DNA from: Streptomyces griseoincarnatus
GTDB taxonomy: Bacteria; Actinomycetota; Actinomycetes; Streptomycetales; Streptomycetaceae
Direction of reading: 5' to 3'
NCBI GenBank assembly: GCA_014649575.1
Contig: BMTH01000016.1
Coordinates: forward strand, 1 to 64,000
Length of the DNA: 64,000 nucleotides
Made by a program: the position numbers and the translations under genes. Below, in pieces: positions 40,210 to 48,252 of this stretch. Position 1 is the stretch's first letter. Every line of letters begins with the position of its first letter. Below the pieces are notes generated by a model. It was not told the DNA's origin and ran no database searches. It worked only from the letters and a program-made list of their open reading frames with translations.

Positions 40210-41592
40210 TCACGGCAGGGAGCGGAGCAGCGCGTCCAGGGTGCCGGTCCAGGCGTGGTCGGGCGGGGTGGCGTAGCCGACCACCAGGGCGTCGCCGACG
40301 GGGTCGGTGACGCCGGGGTGGCGGAAGGAGTCCAGGCCCTTCACGGCGAGGCCCTGCCAGGTGGCCGACCGCTGGACCGACCGCTCGGTGCCGGGCGGCA
40401 GTTCGAGCACGGCGTGCAGTCCGGCCGCGATGCCGGTGACGCGGACGTGGGGCGCCCCGGCGGCGAGGGCCTTCACGAGGGCGTCGCGGCGGCGCCGGTA
40501 GCGCAGACGGGCGGCGCGGACCTGGCGGTCGTAGGCGCCGGAGGTCAGGAACTCGGCGAGGGCGAGCTGTTCCACGACGCTCACCGTGCGGCCGCCGCCG
40601 TGGTCGACGACGTCCGGCAGCAGCCACGGCGGCACCACCGTCCAGCCCAGCCGCAGGCCGGGGGCGAGGGACTTGCTGACGGTGCCGAGGTGCACCACCC
40701 GGCCGGGGTCGAGGTCCTGGAGGGCGCCGACGGGCTGGCGGTCGTAGCGGAACTCGCCGTCGTAGTCGTCCTCCAGGATCAGGCCGCCGGTGCGGCGCGC
40801 CCACTCGACCACGGCGGCCCGGCGCTCCGGGAGGAGGGCCCCGCCGAGCGGGAACTGGTGGGCCGGGCTGAGCAGCACCGCGTCGGCGTCGCCCGGGTCC
40901 TGGGCGCGGGTGCCGAGGGCGTCCCTGGCGAGCGGCGCGGTCTCCAGGCCGGCGCGGTGGACGAGGTCCCAGTGGACGTCGAGGCCGTACGGCTCGACGG
41001 CGAGGGTGCGGGCGCCGCGGGCACGCAGCACCTCGGACAGCAGCTGGAGGCCGTGGGCGAAGCCGGAGCAGACGACGACGTGCCCGGGGTCGGCACGCAC
41101 ACCGCGGACCCGGGAGAGGTAGCCGGCGAGGGCCTCGCGGAGTTCCGGCCGGCCGCGCGGGTCGCCGTAGCCGAGGGCGTCGTGGGGCGCGGCGGCGAGG
41201 GCGCGGCGGGTGGCCCTGAGCCACTCGGCGCGGGGGAAGGAGGCGAGGTCGGGGGTGCCGGGCATCAGGCTGTACGGGAGCCGGCCCGGGGTGCGGCGGG
41301 GCGTGGGGGCGGCCGGGCGCTCGGGGACGGCGCGCGGGGCGACGCGGGTGCCGGAGCCCTGGCGCGCGGTGAGCCAGCCCTCGGCGATCAGGTCGGCGTA
41401 GGCGTCGGCGACGGTGTTGCGGGCGATGCCCAGGTCGGCGGCGAGGGAGCGGGAGGAGGGCAGCCGGGTGCCGGGGGCCAGCCGGCCGCCGCGGACGGCC
41501 TCCCGCAGGGCGTCCGTGAGGCCGCGCCGCAGCCCGGGACCGCTCGGGTCCAGATGCAGGTCGATGCCGAAAGTGGCCCAGCGTTCCGCCAT
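40210..41592 (-). CDS. MocR/PdxR-type transcriptional regulator (GntR domain + aminotransferase)
   Basis: 460 residues. The N-terminal winged helix is LPSSRSLAADLGIARNTVAD. A linker leads to a class I aminotransferase domain with YGDPRGRPELREALAGYL, DDYDGEFRY and the PLP-lysine motif GTVSKSLAPGLRLGW. Such proteins sense PLP or an amino compound and often activate a divergent gene. The divergent neighbour, 47 bases away, is an AhpD-like protein. TATGGT lies eight bases before the ATG with no ribosome site, so a leaderless transcript is likely. Confidence 0.92.
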   Translation of the reverse strand: MAERWATFGIDLHLDPSGPGLRRGLTDALREAVRGGRLAPGTRLPSSRSLAADLGIARNTVADAYADLIAEGWLTARQGSGTRVAPRAVPERPAAPTPRRTPGRLPYSLMPGTPDLASFPRAEWLRATRRALAAAPHDALGYGDPRGRPELREALAGYLSRVRGVRADPGHVVVCSGFAHGLQLLSEVLRARGARTLAVEPYGLDVHWDLVHRAGLETAPLARDALGTRAQDPGDADAVLLSPAHQFPLGGALLPERRAAVVEWARRTGGLILEDDYDGEFRYDRQPVGALQDLDPGRVVHLGTVSKSLAPGLRLGWTVVPPWLLPDVVDHGGGRTVSVVEQLALAEFLTSGAYDRQVRAARLRYRRRRDALVKALAAGAPHVRVTGIAAGLHAVLELPPGTERSVQRSATWQGLAVKGLDSFRHPGVTDPVGDALVVGYATPPDHAWTGTLDALLRSLP

Positions 41593-41639
41593 GGAACTGG
41601 ACCATACCCCTGGGCTGCCCGGCTCCTAGGCTCGACGGC
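41593..41639. promoter_or_regulatory. Compact divergent promoters, MocR regulator / AhpD-like gene
   Basis: 47 bases hold two apparent -10 elements, TATGGT for the leftward gene (41602-41607, minus strand) and TAGGCT for the rightward gene (41627-41632), each 7-8 bases before its start codon. Each -10 falls where the other gene's -35 would be. Confidence 0.6.
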
Positions 41640-42146
41640 ATGACGAACACCGACACGACCGGGACGCTCTCCTACGCGGCGGAGGAGCCCGCCCGCATGG
41701 AGTGGGCGAAGCACGCCCCCGAGGTCTACAAGGCGATGGTCCGGCTGGACGCCGCGGCCCGGCAGGGTCTCGACCCGAAACTGGCCGAGCTGGTCAAGAT
41801 CCGCGCCTCCCAGCTCAACCACTGCGCGTTCTGCCTGGACATGCACAGCAAGGACGCCCTCGCGGCGGGCGAGAGCGTCGAGCGGATCGTCCAGCTGTCC
41901 GCGTGGGAGGAGTCGCGGCACTTCTACACGGAGAAGGAGATCGCCGCGATCGAGCTGACCGAGGCGGTCACCGTCCTCACCGAGGGCTTCGTGCCGGACG
42001 AGGTGTACGAGCGGGCCGCGAAGCAGTTCGACGAGGCGGAGCTGTCCCAGCTGATCGCCGCCATCGCGGTGATCAACGCCTGGAACCGGTTCGGCGTGAC
42101 CTGCCGGATGACGCCCGGCCACTACCAGCCGGGACAGCACCACTAG
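41640..42146 (+). CDS. Carboxymuconolactone decarboxylase/AhpD-family protein
   Basis: 168 residues. Signature NHCAFCLDMHSKDALAAG gives the CxxC...H redox site of alkylhydroperoxidase-D-like proteins (residues about 60-78). Helical throughout, and likely an oligomeric peroxidase or disulfide reductase rather than a true decarboxylase. Divergent from, and probably controlled by, the MocR regulator. Convergent with the betaine-binding protein gene, seven bases apart. Confidence 0.92.
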   Translation: MTNTDTTGTLSYAAEEPARMEWAKHAPEVYKAMVRLDAAARQGLDPKLAELVKIRASQLNHCAFCLDMHSKDALAAGESVERIVQLSAWEESRHFYTEKEIAAIELTEAVTVLTEGFVPDEVYERAAKQFDEAELSQLIAAIAVINAWNRFGVTCRMTPGHYQPGQHH

Positions 42147-42153
42147 CCGCGTC

Positions 42154-43110
42154 TCAGGGCAGCCACTTCTCCCAGACGGAGCGGTGGCTGTCCACCCACT
42201 TCTCCGCCGCCTCGCGCGGCGACAGCTTCTGCTCGGCGATCATCAGGGAGACCTCGTTCTGGTCCTCGGTCGTCCACTCGAAGTTCCTCAGCAGCTCCGC
42301 CGCCTTGCCGCCGCTGCGCGCGAAGTCCGCGTTGAGGTACTTCTGCAGCGGGGTGTGCGGGTAGGCGCAGGCGACCTTCTCCGGGTCCGCGTCGCAGCCC
42401 TCCTCGTACGGGGGCAGTTCCACCTCCGTCATCGGCACCTGCTCGGACAGCCACTGGGGCGTGTACCAGTAGGTGAGGAACGGCGCCTTCTCCTTGGCGA
42501 ACTGCTGGATCTGCGTGATCTGCGCGGCCTCGGAGCCGGCGAACACCACCCGGTAGTCCAGCTTCAGGTTCTTCACCAGCGCCTTGTCGTTGGTGACGTA
42601 GGAGGGGGAGCCGTCGAGGAGCTGGCCCTTGCCGCCGCTCTCCGGGGTGCGGAACCTGTCGGCGTACTTGTTCAGGTTCTTCCAGTCGGTGACGTCCGGG
42701 TTCTGCTTCGCGAAGTACGTCGGCACGAACCAGCCGATGTGCCCGGTGACGCCCAGGTCGCCGCCGTTCACGATCGTCTTCTTGTCCTCGACGTACCGCT
42801 GCTCCTGGTCGGGGTGGCCCCAGTCCTCCAGGATCGCGTCCACGCGGCCCTGGCTGAGGGCGTCCCAGGCGGGCACCTCGTCGACCTGCACGGTGTCGAC
42901 GCGGTAGCCCAGCTCGTGCTCCAGCAGGTACTGGGCGACGGCCACGTTGGCCTGGGCGCCGACCCAGGACTGCACCGACAGGGTGACCGTCTTCGCCCCC
43001 CGCGCGTTGGCGAACGGCGAGGCCTGCTTGGTCATGTCGGCGGCCCCGCAGCCGGTCAGCAGCAGGAGCGCGCAGCCCGCCGCCACGGCGGGCATCGTAC
43101 GGATCCGCAT
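42154..43110 (-). CDS. Glycine betaine/proline ABC transporter substrate-binding lipoprotein
   Basis: 318 residues. Signal peptide with lipobox LLTGC, then an OpuAC/ProX-type domain: SVQSWVGAQANVAVAQYLLE, ILEDWGHPDQEQRYV, GHIGWFVPTYF and PFLTYWYTPQWLSEQ, the last carrying aromatic residues of the type that form the betaine cage. Captures glycine betaine or related quaternary amines outside the membrane. Last gene of the bet/pro operon, one base after the permease stop. Confidence 0.92.
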   Translation of the reverse strand: MRIRTMPAVAAGCALLLLTGCGAADMTKQASPFANARGAKTVTLSVQSWVGAQANVAVAQYLLEHELGYRVDTVQVDEVPAWDALSQGRVDAILEDWGHPDQEQRYVEDKKTIVNGGDLGVTGHIGWFVPTYFAKQNPDVTDWKNLNKYADRFRTPESGGKGQLLDGSPSYVTNDKALVKNLKLDYRVVFAGSEAAQITQIQQFAKEKAPFLTYWYTPQWLSEQVPMTEVELPPYEEGCDADPEKVACAYPHTPLQKYLNADFARSGGKAAELLRNFEWTTEDQNEVSLMIAEQKLSPREAAEKWVDSHRSVWEKWLP

Positions 43111-43111
43111 G

Positions 43112-45061
43112 TCACGCTCCCTTCGTCACGCGGCGTCCGGTGGGCTGAGTGACCCGGTCGAGCATCAGCCCCAGGCAGACGATCGCGGCGCCGGCCACCA
43201 GACCGGTCGCCAGGTCGCCCTGCGCGAGACCGAAGACGACGTCGTAGCCGAGGGCGCCGCCGCCGACCAGGCCGCCGATGATCACCACGGCGAGGACCAG
43301 GACGACGCCCTGGTTGACGGCGAGCAGCAGCGCCGGGCGGGCCAGCGGGAGCTGCACCTGCCGCAGCTGCTGGGCGCCGGTCGCGCCGAGCGAGCGCGCC
43401 GACTCCAGGGCGACCGGGTCGACCTGCCGCAGCCCCTGCGCGGTGATGCGGACGACGGCGGGCAGCGCGTAGACGACCGCGGCGGCGACCGCAGGGGCGC
43501 GGCCCACGCCGAACAGGGCGACCACCGGGATCAGGTACACGAACTGCGGCATCGTCTGGAACACGTCCAGCACCGGGCGCAGCAGCCGCTCGACGCGGTC
43601 GCTGCGCGCGGCGGCGATGCCCGCGGCCAACCCGATGACGAGGGTCACGGCGACGGCGGCGAGGACCTGCGACAGCGTGTCCAGCGACGGCCCCCACACA
43701 CCGAGCACACCGATGGCGGCCATCGCGAGCACGGCGGTGAGCGCGGTGCGCCAGGTGCCGATCAGCCAGGCCAGGGCGGCGACGATCAGCAGCACGGCCC
43801 ACCAGGGCAGCCACTGGAGTCCGTCGCGGAGCGGGTCGAGCACCCAGGTGGTGAAGCGGCCCGCCCAGTCGGCGGTGCCGCCGACCAGGGGCACGCCCGA
43901 GTAGAGGTGCGCGGTCATCCAGTCGACGGCCCGGTTGACCGGCTCCGTGATGCCGACGACCCAGCTCTCCGGCCACTCCAGCCGGCCCGCGAGACGTCCG
44001 GCGACCGCGACGACGGCCGCGGCGGCCAGGGCGCACGCCCCGAGCAGACGGGCGTCGGGGGCGGGCGCGTCGCCGAGCCGGGCGCCGGCCGCGCCGGTCA
44101 CCCGGTCCAGGACGACCGCCAGCAGCACGATCGGGACGCCCGCGGCGAGCGCGGCGCCCACGTCGACCGAGGCGAGCGCCTGGTAGACGCGGTCGCCGAG
44201 GCCGCCCGCGCCGATCACCGACGCGATGACGGCCATGGACAGGGCCATCATGATCGTCTGGTTGAGCCCGAGCAGCAGCTCCTTGCGGGCCAGCGGGACG
44301 CGGGCGGTCAGCAGGCGCTGGCGCGCGGTCGTCCCGAGCGACTCGACCGCCTCCAGCACCTCCTTGTCCGCGCCACGCAGCCCGAGCGCGGTGAGCCGGG
44401 CCATCGGCGGGGCGGCGTAGACGACCGTGGCGAGCACGGCCGCGGGGACGCCGATGCCGAAGACCAGCACGACCGGCAGCAGGTAGGCGAAGGCCGGCAG
44501 GACCTGCATGGTGTCGAGGACGGGGCGCAGCGCCCGGTGCATACGGTCGGACAGCCCGGCCGCGAGCCCGAGCAGAGCGCCCGCCGCGACGGACGCGGCG
44601 ACCGCGACCACCATGAGCGCGAGCGTCTGCATGGTGGGCACCCACATGCCCAGCAGCCCGCAGGCGAGGAACGCGGCGGCGGTCCCCAGCGCGAGCCGGA
44701 TCCCCGCGACGCGCCAGGCGGTCAGCGCGGCCACGGCCGTCACTCCCGCCCAGCCGACGGCGAGGAGCGCGAGATAGACGGCGCGTACGGCGATGACGAC
44801 GGCGTTGCTGACGTGGCCGAGGAAGTAGAGGAACAGGGGGTGGGAGTCTCGGTTGTCGACGATCCAGTCACTGACGGTGCCGAGCGGCCCGGACACGTCG
44901 ACGGTCAACGCCCCGGGCCACGCCCCGCTCCCCCACCGACTCGCCGCGAACGGCACGACGACGACGGCGAGGACGAGCAGGACGCCGAGCTTGCGGACGA
45001 GGGGGTTGCCGAGGACGCCGGATGTCGCGGTCTCCCGCGCGGTGGCGGCGAGGGTCGCCAT
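43112..45061 (-). CDS. Glycine betaine ABC permease, two permease domains fused
   Basis: 649 residues with two complete ProW-like halves. Each has a block of membrane helices and an EAA loop: EAVESLGTTARQRLLTARVP in the first and ESARSLGATGAQQLRQVQLP in the second, followed by LNQTIMMALSMAVIASVIGA and VNQGVVLVLAVVIIGGLVGG respectively. The halves are diverged, and the fusion provides the whole membrane channel in one chain. The ATG overlaps the ATPase stop by one base. Confidence 0.92.
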   Translation of the reverse strand: MATLAATARETATSGVLGNPLVRKLGVLLVLAVVVVPFAASRWGSGAWPGALTVDVSGPLGTVSDWIVDNRDSHPLFLYFLGHVSNAVVIAVRAVYLALLAVGWAGVTAVAALTAWRVAGIRLALGTAAAFLACGLLGMWVPTMQTLALMVVAVAASVAAGALLGLAAGLSDRMHRALRPVLDTMQVLPAFAYLLPVVLVFGIGVPAAVLATVVYAAPPMARLTALGLRGADKEVLEAVESLGTTARQRLLTARVPLARKELLLGLNQTIMMALSMAVIASVIGAGGLGDRVYQALASVDVGAALAAGVPIVLLAVVLDRVTGAAGARLGDAPAPDARLLGACALAAAAVVAVAGRLAGRLEWPESWVVGITEPVNRAVDWMTAHLYSGVPLVGGTADWAGRFTTWVLDPLRDGLQWLPWWAVLLIVAALAWLIGTWRTALTAVLAMAAIGVLGVWGPSLDTLSQVLAAVAVTLVIGLAAGIAAARSDRVERLLRPVLDVFQTMPQFVYLIPVVALFGVGRAPAVAAAVVYALPAVVRITAQGLRQVDPVALESARSLGATGAQQLRQVQLPLARPALLLAVNQGVVLVLAVVIIGGLVGGGALGYDVVFGLAQGDLATGLVAGAAIVCLGLMLDRVTQPTGRRVTKGA

Positions 45062-46617
45062 CAGACGGACTCCTTGCCGGCGGGCGGGGCGGGGACGCCG
45101 GAGCTGCCGCCCGCGGCCTCATCGGCGGACGTGTCCGCGCCCGGGGCGGCGGGAGCGTCCCCGCCTGCGGCCGGCCTCCCGGCGGACACGTCCGCGCCCC
45201 GGACGGCGGAGCCGTCGGCACCTCCCGGTCCGGCCGACCCTGCGTCGTCGGGACCGCCCGCGTCCGACACCGCGGAACTGCCGCCCACGGCCTCAACCAC
45301 GGACGTGTCCGCGCCCCGGCCCGCGGGAGCCTCCCCGCCTGCGGCCGGCCTCCCGGCGGACACGTCCGCGCCCCGGACGGCGGAGCCGTCGGCGCCCCCG
45401 GCAACAGCAGTCGGCCCGGCCGGCACTTCGTCGGCGGGACCGCCCGCGTCCGACACGGCGGAATTGCCGCCCACGTCCTCAACCGCGGACGCGGCCGCGC
45501 TCAGGGCGGCGGGCGTGTCCGCGGGCGCGGTGGCGGGGTGGCCTGCCACCACGTTCAGCAGCGTCTCCGCGTCCACGACGCCCACGCATGCGCCCGCGTC
45601 CAGGACGCGGGCGGGGGCGCCCTCGCGGGAGACCGTGGTGATCGCCTGCGACACCGTGGTGTCGGGGGTGACCGTCGGGCCCGTGGCCGTCCGTTCCGCC
45701 GGTGAGGCGGGGCGCATGGCCGTCCGGACGGTGAGGACCTGCTCGCGCGGCACGTCCTGGACGAACGCGCGCACGTAGTCGTCGGCGGGCGCGCCCACGA
45801 TCTCCTCGGGTGTGCCGAGCTGCACCACACGGCCGTCCCGCATCAGCGCGATGCGGTCGCCCAGCTTCAGCGCCTCCTGGAGGTCGTGCGTGATGAAGAC
45901 CATCGTGCGGCCCTCCTCACGGTGCAGCCGCACCACCTCGTCCTGCATGTCCCGCCGGATCAGCGGGTCGAGCGCGCTGAACGGCTCGTCGAACAGCAGT
46001 ACTTCGGGGTCGACGGCGAGCGCGCGGGCCAGCCCGACCCGCTGTCGCTGGCCGCCGGAGAGCTGGGCGGGCCTGCGCTGTTCCATGCCCGCGAGACCGA
46101 CCTTGGCGACGACCTCGGCAGCCCTCTCGCGCCGCGCGGCACGGCCCATGCCCTGGATCTCCAGGCCGTAGGCGACGTTGTCGAGGACGGTGCGGTGCGG
46201 CAGCAGACCGAAGTGCTGGAAGACCATGGCGGCGCGATGGCGCCGCAGTTCCCGCAGCCGCGTCCCGTCCATCGCGCGGACGTCCTCGCCGTCGATGGCG
46301 ATACGGCCCGCGGTCGGCTCGATCAGCCGGGTCAGGCAGCGCACCAGCGTGGACTTGCCGGAGCCGGACAGGCCCATGACGACGAAGACCTCGCCCTTGC
46401 GGACGTCGAAGGAGACGTCCCGCACGGCGGCCGTGCAGCCGGTGCGGGCGCGCAGTTCGGCGGCGTCGAGCGCGGCCAGCGCGGGGTCGGCGGGCACCCT
46501 GTCGGCGCGGGGCCCGAAGACCTTCCACAGTCCCTCGACGGAGAAGACGGGCGGGGCCCCGGCGTCGGACGCGGGGGCGGAGCCGGCGGCGGGGACGGCC
46601 GCTGTCGCCGCGCTCAT
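45061..46617 (-). CDS. Glycine betaine ABC transporter ATPase with repetitive C-terminal extension
   Basis: 518 residues. Walker A GLSGSGKST, Q-loop VFQHFGLLPH, signature LSGGQRQRVGLARAL and Walker B EVLLFDEPFSALDP. A short CBS-like segment (DTTVSQAITTVSREGAPARV, GACVGVVDAETLLNVV) follows, as in ProV/OpuAA. The last 150 residues are Ala/Gly/Asp-rich and contain two long near-copies of DGSAVRGADVSAGRPAAGG plus flanks, which is not a family feature. The ATG overlaps the stop of the choline-oxidase-type gene by four bases. Confidence 0.92.
   Translation of the reverse strand: MSAATAAVPAAGSAPASDAGAPPVFSVEGLWKVFGPRADRVPADPALAALDAAELRARTGCTAAVRDVSFDVRKGEVFVVMGLSGSGKSTLVRCLTRLIEPTAGRIAIDGEDVRAMDGTRLRELRRHRAAMVFQHFGLLPHRTVLDNVAYGLEIQGMGRAARRERAAEVVAKVGLAGMEQRRPAQLSGGQRQRVGLARALAVDPEVLLFDEPFSALDPLIRRDMQDEVVRLHREEGRTMVFITHDLQEALKLGDRIALMRDGRVVQLGTPEEIVGAPADDYVRAFVQDVPREQVLTVRTAMRPASPAERTATGPTVTPDTTVSQAITTVSREGAPARVLDAGACVGVVDAETLLNVVAGHPATAPADTPAALSAAASAVEDVGGNSAVSDAGGPADEVPAGPTAVAGGADGSAVRGADVSAGRPAAGGEAPAGRGADTSVVEAVGGSSAVSDAGGPDDAGSAGPGGADGSAVRGADVSAGRPAAGGDAPAAPGADTSADEAAGGSSGVPAPPAGKESV
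45127..45475. repeat. 174-bp direct repeat encoding the ATPase tail
   Basis: Blocks starting ggacgtgtccgcgccc at 45127 and 45301 are highly similar for about 110 bases; a 12-base insertion shifts the remainder to a 186-base spacing. In-frame for the ATPase gene. Confidence 0.8.
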
Positions 46618-48140
46618 CGGGCATCACCGCCGAGGAGATCGACGGCCCGCTCGCCGACCATCAGTACGCCGATCATCGGGTTGACGGCGGTCATGGTCGG
46701 GAAGACGGAGGCGTCGGCGACGCGGATGCCCTGAAGGCCCCGGATCCGCAGCTCGGGGTCGACGACCGCGGTCTCGTCGTCGGCGGCGCCCATCTTGCAG
46801 GTGCCGGCCGGGTGGTAGACGGTGTGCGCGACCTTGCGGGCGTACTCGCTCAGCTCCTCGTCACCGGTGACGTCGGGCCCGGGCGCCACCTCGCGCTTGA
46901 GCCAGTGTGCGAGCGGCTCCGTCTTCGCGATCTCGCGGGCGATGCGGATGCCGTCGACGAGCGTGCGGCCGTCGTAGTCGTCCTCGTCGGTGAAGTACCG
47001 GAAGTCCAGCGCCGGCTTCACCTCGGGGTCGGCGCTGGTCAGGTACAGCCGGCCGCGGCTCTTCGGCTTCGGGATGTTCGGCGTCATGGAGACCCCGAAC
47101 TCCGGCCGCTCGTAGCCCAGTCGCTCCGGGTTGTCCGTGAACGGGATCTGGTAGAAGTGGAACATCAGGTCGGGGCCCGCGTGTTCGGGGTCGCGGCGCA
47201 CGAACAGACCGGCGTCGGAGTCCATCGCCGAGTTCTCGGGGATGGGCCCGTCGGTCTCCCACACGATCACCGACTCCGGGTGGTCGAGCAGGTTCTCGCC
47301 GACGCCCGGCAGGTGATGCGCCACGGGGATGCCGAGCGCCTCCAGGTCCTCGCGCGGTCCGATGCCGGAGTGCAGCAGCAGCCGCGGCGAGTCGACGGCG
47401 CCGGCGCACAGCACCACCTCGTTGCGGGCGCGGATCAGCACCTCCTCGCCGTCCTTGGTGCGCACATGGACGCCCTCCGCGCGGGTGCCGTTCAGCTCCA
47501 GCCTGTACGCCCAGGTCTCCAGCCAGAGCGTCAGGTTGGTCCGCTCGTCCATCACCGGGTGCAGGTACGCCACCGACGCGGACGACCGCTTGTTGTTCTC
47601 GGGGTGGTAGGCGAGGTCGAAGAAGCCGGCGCCCTCGGCGAAGGGCTTCTTGTTGAAGCCCTCGATGCGGGGCACCTCGAGCGCGGTCCGCGCGGCGTCG
47701 ACGAAGTCGCGGGCGATGGCGTTCCGGTCCTTCTCGTCGACCGGGACGATGTTGTTCTTCAGCCGGGCGTAGTACGCCTCCATCTGCACGGCGCCCCAGC
47801 CCTTGGCGCCGGCCTGCTCCCACTCGTCCCAGTCGGACGGCAGCGGCTTGAACGCGATGAGCGTGTTGTGCGAGGAGCAGCCGCCGAGGACGCGGGCGCG
47901 GCTGTGCCGGATGTGGGAGTTGCCGCGTGGCTGCTCGGTGGTGGGGTAGTCGTAGTCCAGCTCGCCGCCGAGCAGGCCCATCCAGCGGCGCAACGTCAGC
48001 ACGTCGTCACGGCCGACGTCGCTGGGGCCGCCCTCGATGACGGCGACGGTGACGTCCGGGTTCTCGGTGAGTCGGGAGGCGATGACGGAACCTGCGGTCC
48101 CGCCGCCTATGACGACGTAGTCGTAGACAGGTGTGTTCAT
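46614..48140 (-). CDS. betA: GMC-family choline dehydrogenase/oxidase-type flavoprotein
   Basis: 508 residues. FAD motif VIGGGTAGSVIASRLTENP, GMC signature 1 in RVLGGCSSHNTLIAFKP, signature 2 in GAVDSPRLLLHSGIGP, and the C-terminal HPAGTCKMGA / VNPMIGVLMVGERA with catalytic His and Asn. In this operon it would oxidise choline to betaine aldehyde for the aldehyde dehydrogenase gene just upstream. Stop overlaps the ATPase start (ATGA). Confidence 0.92.
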   Translation of the reverse strand: MNTPVYDYVVIGGGTAGSVIASRLTENPDVTVAVIEGGPSDVGRDDVLTLRRWMGLLGGELDYDYPTTEQPRGNSHIRHSRARVLGGCSSHNTLIAFKPLPSDWDEWEQAGAKGWGAVQMEAYYARLKNNIVPVDEKDRNAIARDFVDAARTALEVPRIEGFNKKPFAEGAGFFDLAYHPENNKRSSASVAYLHPVMDERTNLTLWLETWAYRLELNGTRAEGVHVRTKDGEEVLIRARNEVVLCAGAVDSPRLLLHSGIGPREDLEALGIPVAHHLPGVGENLLDHPESVIVWETDGPIPENSAMDSDAGLFVRRDPEHAGPDLMFHFYQIPFTDNPERLGYERPEFGVSMTPNIPKPKSRGRLYLTSADPEVKPALDFRYFTDEDDYDGRTLVDGIRIAREIAKTEPLAHWLKREVAPGPDVTGDEELSEYARKVAHTVYHPAGTCKMGAADDETAVVDPELRIRGLQGIRVADASVFPTMTAVNPMIGVLMVGERAVDLLGGDAR

Positions 48141-48159
48141 GGAGACTCCAGGACATGAG

Positions 48160-48176
48160 GCGCCCCGAAGGGGCGC
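48160..48176. repeat. Small dispersed hairpin element in the betB-betA gap
   Basis: gcgccccgaaggggcgc is followed by ggggaactgcgcg. Related ggggcgcggggaactgcgcg sequences occur at about 19838-19860 and, reversed, at about 3815-3838. A common short Streptomyces element that can form a stem; it may reduce or tune read-through between the two genes. Confidence 0.65.
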
Positions 48177-48252
48177 GGGGAACTGCGCGATCGGCCCCCG
48201 CGGCGCCGCACCCGCCCACGAGGCGACGCGGCACCGCCGGGACGCGGCGGCC

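Noticed and set aside
43112..45061. Two separate permease genes misread as one by a missed stop
   Set aside because: The frame is continuous with strong coding bias across the junction, and each half has its own EAA loop.
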